Assembly: GCA_040437565.1 (NCBI GenBank)
Contig: JBDOQK010000025.1
Location: 186,001-250,000 of the forward strand
Source of the DNA: Albugo candida
Lineage: Eukaryota; Oomycota; Peronosporomycetes; Albuginales
Reading direction: 5' to 3'
DNA length: 64,000 nucleotides
Positions 1 through 11,240 of this stretch are shown here, in pieces. The stretch's first letter is position 1; every line of letters starts with the position of its first letter. Made by a program: the position numbers and the translations under genes. The notes under the pieces were generated by a model. It was not told the DNA's origin. It ran no database searches and saw nothing but the letters and a program-made list of their open reading frames with translations.

Positions 1-1566
1 GACGGTCCAAGGCAAACCAGCGATTCTCGCACTCTCCAGTCGAGCCTGGCTTTCGTACTATTACCAAACACGTCGACAACTGATGCCACTCTCCACCGAA
101 ATGCTGCATTACGCAAGCTCCTTCCACTCGGAACAATGTCCAGAAGGCTTGGCGGCGCTGACCGCAGAAGGAATGAAGATTCTGACGCTGGATCATTTGG
201 GCGATTTATTCAATCAGCAAAAGTGTTTTCTTCGATACACTCCTCGTCGAATGGTACTCCATCCGCCTTCCAGGCGATTAATTATCATTGAAAGTGATTA
301 TGGTGAAGCAAATGCCGCGAGCAAGCAACTTGGTGGTGAAGAAGTTTCAGACGTCAAACAAACGACTGTGTCGGATCAAGTCGAAGATGAAGATGAGGAC
401 AGACAAGCTCTTTTATTCCCACGAGCCATACGATCCCATGAGCCTGGAAAATGGGCTTCTTGTGTGCGTATTTTCGACCCCATCATATGCGAAACAATTG
501 CGTGTCACGAGCTGGAAGATCACGAGCATACACGTTCGATCGCGACGTGCGTGTTTCACGATCGAGGCGGTGAGGTATTTGTGATCATCGGCAGTGTGAA
601 AAACCTCCGACTCCATCCTCTCAACGCTCCTTATGGCGGCTTACTGCGTGTGTATCGTGTTGTGGAAGGCTCTCAGCTGGTTCTCGTGCACACAACCCAA
701 GTCGATGGGATTCCATACGCAATGATCGAATTTCAAGGTCGTTTACTGGTTTCTGTCGGCAAAGTGCTTCGAATTTACGATCTTGGAAAACGCAAATTAT
801 TACGCAAATGTGAAAATCGTTTTTTCACATCGCCAATGATCGATTTGAAATGCGCCGGTGATCGAATATATGCGTCCGATGTGCACGAATCAATTCATTT
901 TGTAAAGTACAAAGTCGAAGATAATCAGCTTATCACCTTTGCGGACGATTGTGTTCCTCATTTTATGACCAGTAGCACGCTTTTGGATTACGACACAATC
1001 GCTGGCGGCGATAAATTTGGAAATGTGTTTGTCACGCGATTACCAGCCGAAGTCTCGGACGAGATTGATAATCCGACAGGAAATCGGATGTTGTGGGACA
1101 CTGGGCTTTTGAATGGTGCTCCTCATAAGCTCGAGCAGGTATGAATGCCCCTACACGTAGACAAAGGAGATTCTCATCCTGTTTGTAGATTGCTCAATTT
1201 CACGTTGGCGAAGTCATCACGTGCGTCCTACGCACAAGCTTGGTTCCTGGTGGAATGGAAGTGATTTTGTATGCGACGATTTTGGGACGAATTGGAGCGT
1301 TGGTGCCGTTCACTTCACGAGACGATGTGGATTTCTATACGCATTTGGAGATGTATATGCGTCAAGAAAAACCTCCATTGTGTGGCCGAGATCATTTATC
1401 GTATCGCTCGTTCTACATTCCAGTCAAAAATGTCACGGATGGTGATCTTTGTGAGCAATTCTCGTCCTTGGGAGCTGAGAAACAGAAAAGTATCGCTCAG
1501 GATTTGGATCGAACGCCTACAGAAATCGTGAAAAAACTCCAAGATACTCGGAATCGCGTGCTTTGA
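1..1566 (+). CDS. SF3B3: Splicing factor 3B subunit 3 (SF3B3/SAP130), 3'-terminal part
   Basis: WD40/beta-propeller subunit of the SF3b complex of the U2 snRNP, which helps recognise the branch site in the nucleus. The frame is already open at base 2 (reading TVQGKPAILALSSRAWLSYY), so the gene enters from the left edge and only about the C-terminal 480 residues are here; the family is about 1200 residues. Diagnostic stretches are SEQCPEGLAAL, LRIYDLGKRKLLRKCEN, LLDYDTIAGGDKFGN and CGRDHLSYRSFYIPVKN, all close to animal SF3B3. One 50-nt intron at 1139-1188 (GTATGA...TTTGTAG) joins KLEQ to IAQFHVGEV in phase 0. The stop is at 1564-1566, just after the conserved DGDLCEQF and LDRTPTEI segment. 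The acidic insert near 360-400 is more diverged than its surroundings. Identification is very secure. Confidence 0.95.
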
Positions 1567-1632
1567 ATAAAATAAAACACGCTTGCTCCATTTTATATTT
1601 ACATCTTTACATGACACTGATTCCAACATTCC

Positions 1633-3082
1633 TTAGAGGTCGTAAGAGCTTCTGGAAGACGCAAATGAGCTCTCGCGAACATCCTCAAAGTCTGGAAATT
1701 CTGCTTTACTCTCACGTTCTGCTGATTTTCCACTCAGTCGACTTGACCGAAGGTCCATTTCGGACGGTATGCCATCATAACTACCTTGAGAGTACGGTGA
1801 GCTCGCAGGTAACGCGGTATTCTGATCGTAGGATTTTGCGTCAGTGATGGAGCTGTCTCGAGCGCTAACGTAAGAATCCTTGCGTGTAGGTAGACTACTT
1901 CGTCGTTCAACATCTTCCTCATCAACATCTTGAGTTTGTGACTCCATAGCACTGACCCAAAGATTTGGCGCCGCCACATTGGGTCCAATTCGATCAATGA
2001 CTCGTGGCGGAACTTTCTTCGCTTGACCGAGCGGAGACGTGAGAGGACCGGTTACAGCGTCGAAATACCGATGCTGAGAAGAACGGTCTACTGCGTGGTC
2101 CATGGGGATCGCGTACGGATGCGGTTCAGGTGCGTGGTTTCTGGACTCGATGTTGTTGTAAGACTCTTGGCTGGTTGCCTGGAAGCCTTTCTCCATAGAC
2201 GCACCAAAAGGGGACAATGGATCATCTTCCATTTCTTTTTTGCGATGGAGGAAGCAGATGGTACAGAATGCGAGAAACGCGACACCACCGACGATTCCTG
2301 CGACGATTCCAGCGACAGTGCCAATATTCATTGCATTCTTCTTCGAAGTTGCGTTGGAGTCCAAGGGCGTACCTAAGGATGGAGGATAAGTTCGGTTTTA
2401 TGGAGAAGATGGTGATGGTGTACGAACCGCTTGGAGTATCGGAAGTCGGAGCTTGCGATTGTGGTTCGAGTGACTGAGTGGGACTATTGGGTTGTGTTGT
2501 TTGTGCCAAAGTCGGGTTTGTGGATGGTGGTGGCGAGTTTGGCATATTATTTGGTGCTGTTGGTGAACTCTGAGGGTCAGGCTGTTTCGGAGTTGAGGGA
2601 TTTGTATCTTGCCGCGGAGGCGGAGGTGGAGGCGGATTATGGGTTGGTGGTTGAGATGGTGGACTCGGAATTTTCTTTTCATTATTCTCATCTGACGGCG
2701 GTGGTGTCGGTGGATTTGATGGTGTAGGAGGTGGTGTCGGTGGATTTGATGGGGTAGGAGGTGGTGGAGGGACTTGATTTGGAGGGGGAGTTTGTGGAGG
2801 GGAAGGTGAAGGAGGAGGAAGAGAAGGGTTCGGAGGTGGAGGCGATGGGTTGGGAGGTGGAGGCGGTGGATTGGGAGGTGGAGGTGTTGGATTGGGAGGT
2901 GGAGGTGTTGGATTGGGAGGTGTAGATGGTGGTGGTGGTGGTGTTTCTGGAGACGGCGCTGGAGGCGATGCCGACCCATTTGTGCCACCTCCTTCGAGCT
3001 TTCGTATCCGTACCCCACCGCTCGCATCAGCGATATATAATTGCGTGCAAAAGAGTACGAGTGAAATAGTTTTCAATCGCAT
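1633..3082 (-). CDS. Proline-rich single-pass membrane protein with signal peptide
   Basis: Two exons, 3082-2428 and 2372-1633, with a 55-nt intron (GTTCGT...CTTAG) joining SG to TPLDSNATS in phase 1. The N terminus (MRLKTISLVLFCTQLYIADA) is a clear signal peptide. It is followed by about 170 residues of proline repeats (PPPPNPTPPPPNP type) and a Thr/Ser/Gln-rich stretch, then one hydrophobic helix (VAGIVAGIVGGVAFLAFCTI) ending in HRKKE. The cytoplasmic tail of about 190 residues is Ser/Asp rich and contains RRSSLP-like phosphorylatable motifs. The layout suggests a cell-wall-spanning anchor or sensor resembling plant extensin-type or formin-type ectodomains, but no catalytic domain is visible. 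It converges with SF3B3, whose stop lies only 66 bases away. The proline-coding repeat makes long spurious frames on both strands. The family is not recognised. Confidence 0.8.
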
Positions 3083-3654
3083 TTTGTTGCGCGTTTTTTC
3101 TACTCAAAGATTATAATCTATACGACTTGTGTACTCAGTTACTCAAGTTCTCTGTACCTCAAAGGGTAATTAAGAAATTGAGTGAACCCGAATCCACTTG
3201 TACGATCAAGTCTTTTTCGAGTGTAACCAGAACTGTTGGTGCAACATTGACGCTGTCAATGTTTATTGTTTCGTGCTTTATAGATCAATCTGTTCTTTCT
3301 TGATGTATACTTTACCTACTCTCTACTGGCGTGAAGCTTTATTTACTTTCTACCAGTTATTTATAGACGGTAGCCTGCACGCACTGAAGTTTTGCTTCTG
3401 CGATTAGGGCCGCAAGGGCATAGAGCAGTTTGGTTCATGTAAAGTATGGAAAAAACAGAATGTCTGATGTTGACTAGTGAGGTAATGTGAAGAATATTTT
3501 TCTCACTTTTTCAAGCAGATCAGAAGCAACGAACATTAGTGCCTTCACTCAAACGAATGTTCGTGTAATGTTTGTACAACAAGAAGACTGTAACTACTAC
3601 GTGTAAGCTACAACAAATCGGAGTTGCGACGAGTGACTAGCGTCACGTACCACA
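3083..3654. other. Intergenic, no gene seen
   Basis: Divergent promoter region of the proline-rich protein and downstream region of the dynein-2 chain gene. It is AT-rich and no open frame here has convincing coding character or splice partners. Confidence 0.5.
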
Positions 3655-4923
3655 TTACTGTCGTGTCTTTTTGAGTGCCAACTTTTTGCGATTTTCACGA
3701 TATCGTTGAAGCTCCATCCTACCACACCAGCATTACAGAAAGCAAAACTTCAATAAAAAAGTAAGTACGTTTTGCGTGCGCGCATTTGGTCAATCATTGG
3801 CTCTGGAAACTTTTCTATTTCTTCCGCGGTTCTGATTCCAGATTCCAGCTCACTTTCAATGATTTCTTTTACGCTATCTGAGGGAGTGTAATATTCCGCC
3901 GCAACTCTCCTCCATTGATTTGCACGCTGCTGGTGCTGGTCTTTGGTATACGCCGTTCGCTTGAACGCTTTTGGCTCTCCAATTTCTGCAAATGAGTCAC
4001 TTCCTACTGGGACGAATAAAGGCCGCGCAGAATCGACTTCTTTAGTTACTTTTCCACTCGCTGATTGAAAGACGAACGATTTCATGATTGAGCGAAACAA
4101 CGTATGGAACGCTTTATCTTTCGTGCTAGTGAACAGAACGGTAGCACCATACATATGCGCCAGATATCGGATTGCCTGATTAATTCCTTTGCGCTTGACG
4201 CTACGAGACGATCAGTCAGTCAATGTCGAATTAACTGGGTATCTATCTATCTACCTATCTTCGTCGCGAAACACGTCGTACTTATTTCCGACAATTAGCA
4301 GAGGAACAGGAAATAATGTCACGTCATTCCGGTCTTGATGTGCACGACCAAAACGAGTTGCAGCTTCTTGCCGAAGGCGATCGATTGCGATCTTATCATT
4401 TGGGTTCTTCTCTTTCTTTTTGATGATCTCATCGACAACTCGATAAAGTAATGGTAGATAGTAGGCAAGATACGGTACGACGTTTCCTGGAAACGAGAGA
4501 TCCACCGTTACTATGATACCGCTGTTAAGAACGCGTTCGGTGCTCAAAGGAATTCGAATCATGCCCTCGATGCATTGGGTTGTTGCTGATGTAGACTCAT
4601 TATTCAGATGGACGTTTAATGGGGGTAACCACCGACCTAGTTCCCAGATATGCGCAACTGGAACTTTTCCTGCGCGCTTGAGGCGTACGTTAACGTAATC
4701 TAAAGCCGTTGTTGGCTTAATGTCATCCACTAAACGAAATGATGAGTGGTCCAATCCACTGTGGCGGACCCTCGTTACCTTTACTGGACCCTTTCAATGT
4801 AGCCAGCAAACTTGTCTTTCCTGATCCTTTGGACCCGACTATAAGTGTCGCGGTATCTTTTTCCTCAGAAGATGTTTGAGGATTTTGCTCCCCTGAGGAT
4901 CGTTTTGCAAGGTCTAGAGACAT
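3655..4923 (-). CDS. DYNC2LI1: Cytoplasmic dynein-2 light intermediate chain (D2LIC)
   Basis: Subunit of the dynein-2 motor that drives retrograde intraflagellar transport, as expected in an organism with flagellate zoospores. Four exons were read (4923-4779, 4729-4255, 4200-3769, 3718-3655) with introns of 49, 54 and 50 nt and consistent phases, giving 371 residues. The family is about 350. A P-loop GSKGSGKTSL lies near residue 35, followed by KPTTALDY, the family block AHIWELG, VPLLIVGNKYDVF, then VKRKGINQAIRYLAHMYGA and LFVPVGSDSFAEIG. The last exon reads MELQRYRENRKKLALKKTRQ and ends in TAA, matching the basic C-terminal tail of animal homologues. It is separated by only 63 bases from the divergent membrane protein gene. 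No key residue of the P-loop is missing. Confidence 0.88.
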
Positions 4924-4986
4924 TAGAATCGACCAAATGTCTCTCTCATGCTAGGAATACACTCAATTATCAGCCAAGGAAGTGAA

Positions 4987-6106
4987 ATGACCACGAACGC
5001 GTACCGAGAGTTTGCTCGTAACCTTTGGATCCATTTGCTGCCCTATATTACATTGCAGAGGTATTGACCGTGGTTTGTTTACTACGACTCTTTACGCGCT
5101 CAATAGAAGAATTCTATACAAGGATTTATCGATCAAGATGTCAAACAATGCAACAGAAAATTGCATTATTTCTTTTATATGACGTATGTGCATCAAGCGC
5201 GGCTGTTGCCATCAAAATCTAATCTGACAATATATAAAGTTACAGAGACTACACATGACAGCAAATGAGCAGCTTAAAACCAAGAAAACCTTTACATCTA
5301 AACAAAAAGATGCATCACGAGCCATCGCAACGGTACAAAGTTCCCAAACTTGTCTTTAACTCTTACATATTTCATCTCGCAAGTCGCAACACGAGCTCGT
5401 GGAGAAACTCGCTTCGGAATCCGACAAAGCACGCTATTGGTGCGAAATCTTTCTCATTTATCCGTTGCTTCCGTACTGTAAGGCTTTGAGCACAATTACA
5501 GTCGGTGGTGTAATTGTGAATGTTGCCTCAACTACGTGCAACACAAACCTCCAGTGTACGTCTCCCTATCAAGCGCTATCACCCGACTGATAGTATCTAG
5601 TATTCATGCAAGGAGCCGTTTTCTTGAGTCACATTTTCGTGCTCTTTTTCTCGTACGCGTGGACCGGTCCACATCCCATACAAAATGTTCGAACCTTTTG
5701 GGTATTCTATAGTGTGTATGGTGTCGTGTGCTGCGTGTGGTGGGGAGTTTTTGGCACGTTGCAAATGGCGAGAGCCACTGTCACAGGCTTCCAAGCTTGT
5801 TTCATCACGTCTCCATCCTTATATCTGATGAGTCAATACGAAGTGACTGTATTTTGGATGTTGTTGATATCTATACTTATTTTTTGTATGAGAGAAAACG
5901 TGGTCCAAAACCGGCGACAGAAAGAAGTCAAATTTGAAAAAGATAAAGAGGAGAAAATAGAGGAAGCAAAATCATCGATATTCGTGGAAGAGGAACAAAA
6001 AGACATGCAGAAGCGCTACGATAGCGAAGAGGAGGAGGAAGATGACGAAATTGTTGAATTTGATCGCGATAGAGATTTGAAGTTTTTGGACTCTTGCAGC
6101 ACATAA
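4987..6106 (+). CDS. Multipass membrane protein with acidic C-terminal tail, family not recognised
   Basis: Five exons fit one frame: 4987-5060, 5123-5183, 5246-5332, 5384-5555 and 5601-6106, with introns of 62, 62, 51 and 45 nt, giving 299 residues. The start is the ATG giving MTTNAYREFARNLWIHLLPY. A hydrophilic Lys-rich segment follows, then at least four hydrophobic segments: CEIFLIYPLLPYC, GAVFLSHIFVLFFSYAW, TFWVFYSVYGVVCCVWWGVF and TVFWMLLISILIFCM. The last about 70 residues are strongly charged (KFEKDKEEKIEE, EEEEEDDEIVEF) and probably cytosolic. Two of the proposed acceptors end in AAG instead of CAG or TAG, so the second and fourth exon starts are less certain. No family motif was recognised. 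It could be a small transporter or an organelle membrane protein. Confidence 0.6.
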
Positions 6107-6191
6107 TGCGTTCATCAGCACTTTCATTGTGACACGACTACTAAGTGAATACTTTTAGCATTGCAAAAGAGACGAATTTGGTCTCAGTAAG

Positions 6192-6890
6192 ATGAACGGC
6201 TATCCGGGACCAACAACGGATAGCTTCGAAGATGAAGATGTGCCGCCTCCATGTCTTTATCTTCCTTCGCAGCGAGCGTACTTCCCAGAACGTAAGCAAT
6301 TGATAGTCAAAGAGCAGCAGTCTTGAAGGTATAACTATCCTGTGTCGAATTTTGAGCCAACAAAAAAAGACGATTGCTCGATGAGTTTTGGACCGATCAG
6401 CCGCGGAAGTACACGTTGTCCACTTTTTGGGTATACTACCATCCCTATGGATCATTCAGCATTTCAAGATCGGTTTATTCCATTTGTCGCTCTGATGATA
6501 TATGTAGGATATGCATCGATCCATCTACATATTACAGTTTGATTAGCCCGGAAATGGCTATCGAAGCCGCGAGTTGCCAATTTGCACGAGATATAGAGCC
6601 ATCGATCGCAGTACAATTAACTGCGATTAGACTGATTCTCGTCGAAAAGTTGGTCGTCAACCATGCCATGTAATACTCTTACCCGAACGTTCTTACATAC
6701 AAAATGCTGCAAAAAGAAGACGCAAGCTGACACGGAAGAGGAGGTATGCCTACTTATTCACTGGTAACTTCTGCCCTTGACCATGATCTCGCTGGTGATG
6801 ACGACGATATTCGGAGACGTACTGAAATTGGTTTTACGCTACCCAAGCTGCTTGCAAGTCGCTTTCTTGTATCCGCTGGCAAGCGATAGC
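6192..6890 (+). CDS. Probable spliced gene, incompletely resolved
   Basis: The first exon (6192-6291) starts MNGYPGPTTDSFEDEDVPPP. A GTAAGC donor and a 65-nt intron join it to an exon at 6357 reading PNKKRRLLDEFWTDQPRKYT. A basic stretch (AAKRRRKLTRKRR) near 6700-6745, ending at a GTATGC donor, and an acidic stretch (DHDLAGDDDDIRRR) at 6779-6820 also look coding. The frame between them was not solved, so the 3' structure and end are guesses. The mix of basic clusters and an acidic segment suggests a nuclear protein. No domain was recognised. Confidence 0.4.
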
Positions 6891-7094
6891 AATTGCGGAA
6901 CACCGCATATTAAATCGGTCTACTACCCTTCAATGAAGGTTTCTCACATGCCAAGATTTTTTGGGGTAACATGAAATTCAAAGGGCACAACGCGATAATG
7001 AACTTGTGATCTTTGTTACCTTTCATCAAATTAGTCGTTCATGCTCGCACATCTAATCACAGCGCAATTGTGACCGTTTAAGGTAGATTGTTAC

Positions 7095-8801
7095 TCAGTA
7101 CCCTGATGATTCGTTTCTATACATCAGGTTTTGAATTCGGCCTGATGCTTTCAATCCAGATATCAGTCGTGGTGAGATCAATTTAAAATTTTCGATCGTT
7201 GCTTCCACATTCAGTTGACAATCACATCTCGACCCTCCATCTGGTGGCTCAACCATCCAAACGTATGCCTTCGTAAACGACATCACTAGCACCTCGTATC
7301 GCAGCGCCCAACAATAAGAGCAGTGGTAACTTTCAAACGGAGCCTTCACAATCGAAACCGTCAATGAGGTTTTAATCGATGGCACATCATGTTTAAAGCC
7401 ATCTCCTCGTGAGTGGCTCCCACCCGTCGGAACATGTATCAGTAGGGCCGATGCACGTTCACTGGAAATGATTGCTGTCTTGAAATCGTGAACACATACT
7501 TCATTGTGTACAGTTTGGAGCTTTGTGCATTCAGCAATCTCGAGCCCGGCCCAAGATTGCGTTTCTTCAGTGGCAAGTAGCGCGATGTTTTCCGAGAGCT
7601 CCGAATACTTTGAATTGTCGTACCCCGACTTGAGAGAATCAATGCACGTTTTCAAGTTATCTCGTGAGTGAACCACAACACACTTACTATCATGATTAGA
7701 GATGTGATTCGCTGTAAGTTGCGGCGGGTATGCAAAGAGCTGATCTTCAATTGATGACATTTCAAAGTGGGCATAGTAGTTTTGGTAACATTCTCTGGTG
7801 TCGACAGATTTTGCGTTTTGACAGAATTTCTCACAACCATCCTGATTTGTGGTGGGAAACAAGAGCAATACGTACTCACTGGGCGCAGCGTTTGAATTCA
7901 TCCAATGCAGAATTTTTTTGTCGTTTCTTGTCATGCAATGGATACACTTCCTTGTCTCATCCTCGCCATGGAATGGTATGAGTACTTTATTTGCGTCAGC
8001 ACTCTGCATTTTGATGCAACGCAATTCCTCTTTTTCGACCGAAGGTTTCCGTGCTTTCACTGATATCTCAGTAACTTCAGCTTTACCTCCTACCGTGTTG
8101 CCCGTTCTTAGATGTTTGGCGACTCCAGTTTTATGAATGTGTTCACATAACTCGGGAGGATATTCCCATCTCTTGAATTCAGGGCACAATTTCTTTTGAA
8201 AACAAAGGCTTTGCTTATCTTCTAGTGACGACATTACATACACGACGAAGCTTAACCCGTCAAAGAAGACAGGAAACTGCGCGAACAAATCTGAACCGCT
8301 TGTCTGCTCCAAACAGCTTCTGCAGTCGCTGGCTTGCCCGTTGAAATTTGCCAAAATACACCTTAGCTTTGTACCGGAAGATTTAATTGTTGATGAAGGC
8401 GGCGACAGTCTCAATCCCATCATTGCAGTTGTCGATGCTTCGGATATATCAGGGCTTGCATTTGCTTCGGGCAGCTCAACTTTTATTTGACGTAAATTAT
8501 TGCAATAACTTTTAGAACCACAATAAATTTGAGCACGCACATGGCCCATCGTCGTTGTAACCATTATAAATTTCAAACTTGATGCGTCTTCTGCGGGAGT
8601 ACTTTCCCAATATATCCTTATCGCTCCTATTCCTTCCATCATGCAGGCTTGGCAAATATAGTAATAGTTTAAAATATCCTTGTTTTCGTTTTCTCAGGAT
8701 CGACTTATAGTGTATCTTTTTGCATGAAGCGTACTTTCACATCCATACAGATGGAATGCTAAAATCCATGCGAAAGCAGTTAGTCGTCGAGTACAGCGCA
8801 T
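7095..8801 (-). CDS. CCG-type (CX2CX5G) effector candidate, copy 1
   Basis: A 515-residue open frame (8642-7095) rich in paired cysteines. It contains the CX2CX5G pattern CRSCLEQTSG and the related repeats CIHCMTRNDKKILHWMN and CIDSLKSGYDNSKYSEL. This pattern defines the CCG class of secreted proteins known from Albugo candida, several of which act inside the host plant; the role of this copy is inferred. A hydrophobic segment (YCWALRYEVLVMSF) lies near the C terminus. Upstream at 8801-8700 a leader reading MRCTRRLTAFAWILAFHLYG matches the signal peptide of copy 2, but leader and body do not read as one continuous frame here, so this copy looks disrupted or mis-assembled. It pairs with the copy at 11642-13733 as part of a tandem duplication. 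It was not possible to tell whether a shorter protein is still made. Confidence 0.7.
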
Positions 8802-9368
8802 TGAAAATTTGATAATGAGCAAATTGAAATTTGCTTTCTTGGCTCTTTCAAGCGCAGCCATCCATTTACTGTGTACTAACTAGAATTTGTCGCAATATAT
8901 CTCCCACTAACTACAGTTCTTTGCCTACTCTTTCATGAAAATATAGCTCGATATAGGGTTGCTGACTTCCAATTTTCATGATATAGTAATATTTGATGGG
9001 TACGTGCTACTTCGACGATCCAGGATTTGAACCTACATCTTCAGATTATGAGCCTGATGATCCGACTACAGGATTTCTGTTTCAGACTAGAATAGCTACA
9101 GCCTCCATTTTCCTTCATTTTATAATATAGTTCCAAGACCATCGCTCTTTCTTGCCGCCGGTATGCTTTATGGCCAATCGCGCTTTCCTGTGATAGAAAT
9201 AATGGTCTTCATGGAATTCATGTACCTTCCATGTCGAAATTCCTCTCCTCTTTATAGCCTATATAGAAGCTTCTAAACATTAGAGATATTGCAATTGCAA
9301 GGGTACGATATATATTATCGGATGAGCTGCGAGATTTATTGCCAATGAAATTACGAGCTTTCTGACGT
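8802..9368. repeat. Duplicated intergenic spacer, copy 1
   Basis: Lies between effector copy 1 and the decayed F-BAR copy. It aligns along most of its length to 13734-14196 (shared blocks such as ctagaatttgtcgcaatat versus ctagactctgtcgcaatac, and the tttcctgtgatagaaataat block). It holds no gene except the tRNA-like insertion listed separately. Confidence 0.75.
9013..9081 (-). pseudogene. tRNA-Met(CAU)-like remnant
   Basis: Read on the minus strand, an anticodon arm TCAGG-CTCATAA-TCTGA with CAU anticodon is followed by a T-arm-like GTAGG-TTCAAAT-CCTGG. The proposed acceptor halves do not pair and the T stem has a mismatch, so this is not a functional tRNA by eye. It may be a decayed tRNA or the head of a tRNA-derived SINE. 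The segment is absent from the matching position (about 13885) in the other spacer copy. Confidence 0.4.
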
Positions 9369-10798
9369 TCAACCCTTCTCGAAGCGAGCACGTAAAGCAG
9401 CAACGCCAGAGAGTGGAGCGTCTGGAGCCTTCGACGTAAATGTTGGCGCGGGAGGCCTGTGTCTACCATGAGACTGCATTAGACTTTGCACGTGGCTTCT
9501 ATGCGAGGAAGAAACATTCGTTTCTATCTCAGCAGCTTTTTCTCTCCAAAACGATTGCAAGTCGTCTAAGGTACGGGCTCGCTGAATACTACGCGGATTA
9601 GTGGCATAATGCGCAGCCGACACTGTTTCCATGCCCGAACTTGTTTCTCGTCGTTGTTTCAAGCGGGCTGCCATCTGAGCAATTTCATTATTGCTGGGAA
9701 TGGAGTGGTCATTCAGATTGTACCGAATTGCAGTTTCTGATCTNNNNNNNNNNNNNNNNNNNNNNNNNNNNNNNNNNNNNNNNNNNNNNNNNNNNNNNNN
9801 NNNNNNNNNNNNNNNNNNNNNNNNNNNNNNNNNNNNNNNNNNNTGTTTCCATGCCCGAACTTGTTTCTCGTCGTTGTTTCAAGCGGGCTGCCATCTGAGC
9901 AATTTCATTATTGCTGGGAATGGAGTGGTCATTCAGATTGTACCGAATTGCAGTTTCTGATCTTGCTCGACTCGACCGCCTGCTAGTTTTCTGAAAATCT
10001 GGTGGTGGATTGACCGACGAGCCCGTGTTATCAGCTGTTAAATTTGGATCTGTGGGACTGTCACGAAAAGGCTGGAAGCGATCGGTTGACGGATTCGAGG
10101 TCGCGGAGTTACGACTGGAATTCATGTGATCCTCTTCGTTTGGTCTTGACTGGCCGGTTCGAAGGTACTACATTATCGGTGATTCAGAAAGAACGTCATA
10201 GCACTCGCTAGTTGACTGTAACCTTGAACAGAAAGCTCGAAAGTGTGTATTTATCAACGATGGAGAAATTGATTTCGATGCCGCGATATATCTTTTTTCG
10301 TAGTATCGATAGCTTAACTCCACAAATCAGCTTCGCATGAGATCTTTAATCACTTCCGCATGAACTATGCTGATTCCTGTGGCTTTGGGCTTGGCAACGA
10401 CATGAGCACTGTTCGTTCTATTCGGCAAATCATACGGCTCTTCCAAGCTTACAGCCTCAAATGCTGTGCGCCACATATCATGCCAGTCCAAGATGTACCA
10501 ACCTTTGTAGTACGATGATTGCCGGGGCTCCATTGGATTAAGGATACTCCTCCAAATCATTGAGTTTCGCTTCATTCCCTCTAGCCTAAAATTCCGCATG
10601 CAAAATCGCTGGTTTACTCTCAACATGCTGCTTCAATGCAATAATCATCGTGTCAAGTCGTCAATCCTCCATACTTTATGCATATTCCGCAACCTCTGTA
10701 ACGATTCGATCTCGACGTTCCATCAACAAAAAAAGTTTTTCTTTGTGTCTTGAAAGAATACTTGCGCTTGTGCTTGCTCACTCACCACGTTCATGTGT
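9369..10798 (-). pseudogene. Decayed copy of the F-BAR protein gene
   Basis: Matches the intact gene at 14197-16803 in the same orientation. The C-terminal end (GVAALRARFEKG then stop) is shared. The copy also keeps the Ser/Thr-rich linker (STDRFQPFRDSPT), then jumps at about 10170-10185 from sequence matching 14768 to sequence matching about 15500. It then keeps pieces of the middle (LDWHDMWRT) and the coiled-coil part up to about 10798. Several frame breaks and at least one internal deletion of about 0.7 kb mean it cannot encode the full protein. The 100-N gap at 9744-9843 inside it is flanked by the same 120 bases on both sides, so that part is an assembly duplication and not biology. Confidence 0.85.
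9744..9843. other. Assembly gap of 100 N with duplicated flanks
   Basis: The 120 bases ending at 9743 reappear from 9844 to 9963, so the two contigs overlap and were not merged. Confidence 0.9.
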
Positions 10799-10809
10799 TG
10801 TTCTCGTAA

Positions 10810-11240
10810 CTATTACGCTCGTGATTGCATCGTTTCTCGGGAGTGATAGCGCGTCCAATATCATATTACTGCATGGTGGAGGATGATATGGCCACCCGTT
10901 CGGATGTATCAACTTTCGTCGACAGATACACATACTGCGCGCAATTTTGTCAATGCTTCTTCTGCACCAGTCGTACATCTAGAGCGATGAAAGTGAGGTC
11001 CGACACGAATGTGCAAATCAGGCCATCGATACATACATATCATTCGACACTCTGGACTGCTTCAGCTATCTGAATTTCTTCACAAAAAGCGAGTTGAAGT
11101 GTGTGAAGTTCATGCAAAATCATCGCGTGGGGTGGAGAAGCAATCTCGCTGCACTTTACACTGTGAGGAGAGGCTCAGAAGGACATTGTTGTATCATTTA
11201 CGTCCTCACGTCTCAACTTAGACGGTACGTGTGTGCAGTG
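10810..11240 (-). pseudogene. Remnant of the helical-repeat gene found at 19605-21104
   Basis: Diverged but collinear match to 19610-20030. Shared stretches include ggaggatgatwtggccacccg, the tacatctagagcgat versus tatctagaacgat block, and caggccatcgatacat versus caggccgcagatacat. No continuous frame remains. It follows the decayed F-BAR copy in the same order as in the intact locus, so it is the far end of the same duplicated block with the intervening genes lost. Confidence 0.6.

Noticed and set aside
2398-3027. 209-codon His/Leu-rich minus-strand frame and an 88-codon Gly-rich plus-strand frame
   Set aside because: Both are other frames of the proline-coding repeat of the membrane protein and have the expected His or Gly bias.
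4240-4260. Short tandem GATA-type repeat (atctatctatctacctatct) as a regulatory microsatellite
   Set aside because: It lies at the 5' end of an intron of the dynein-2 chain gene; a simple repeat without further evidence of function.
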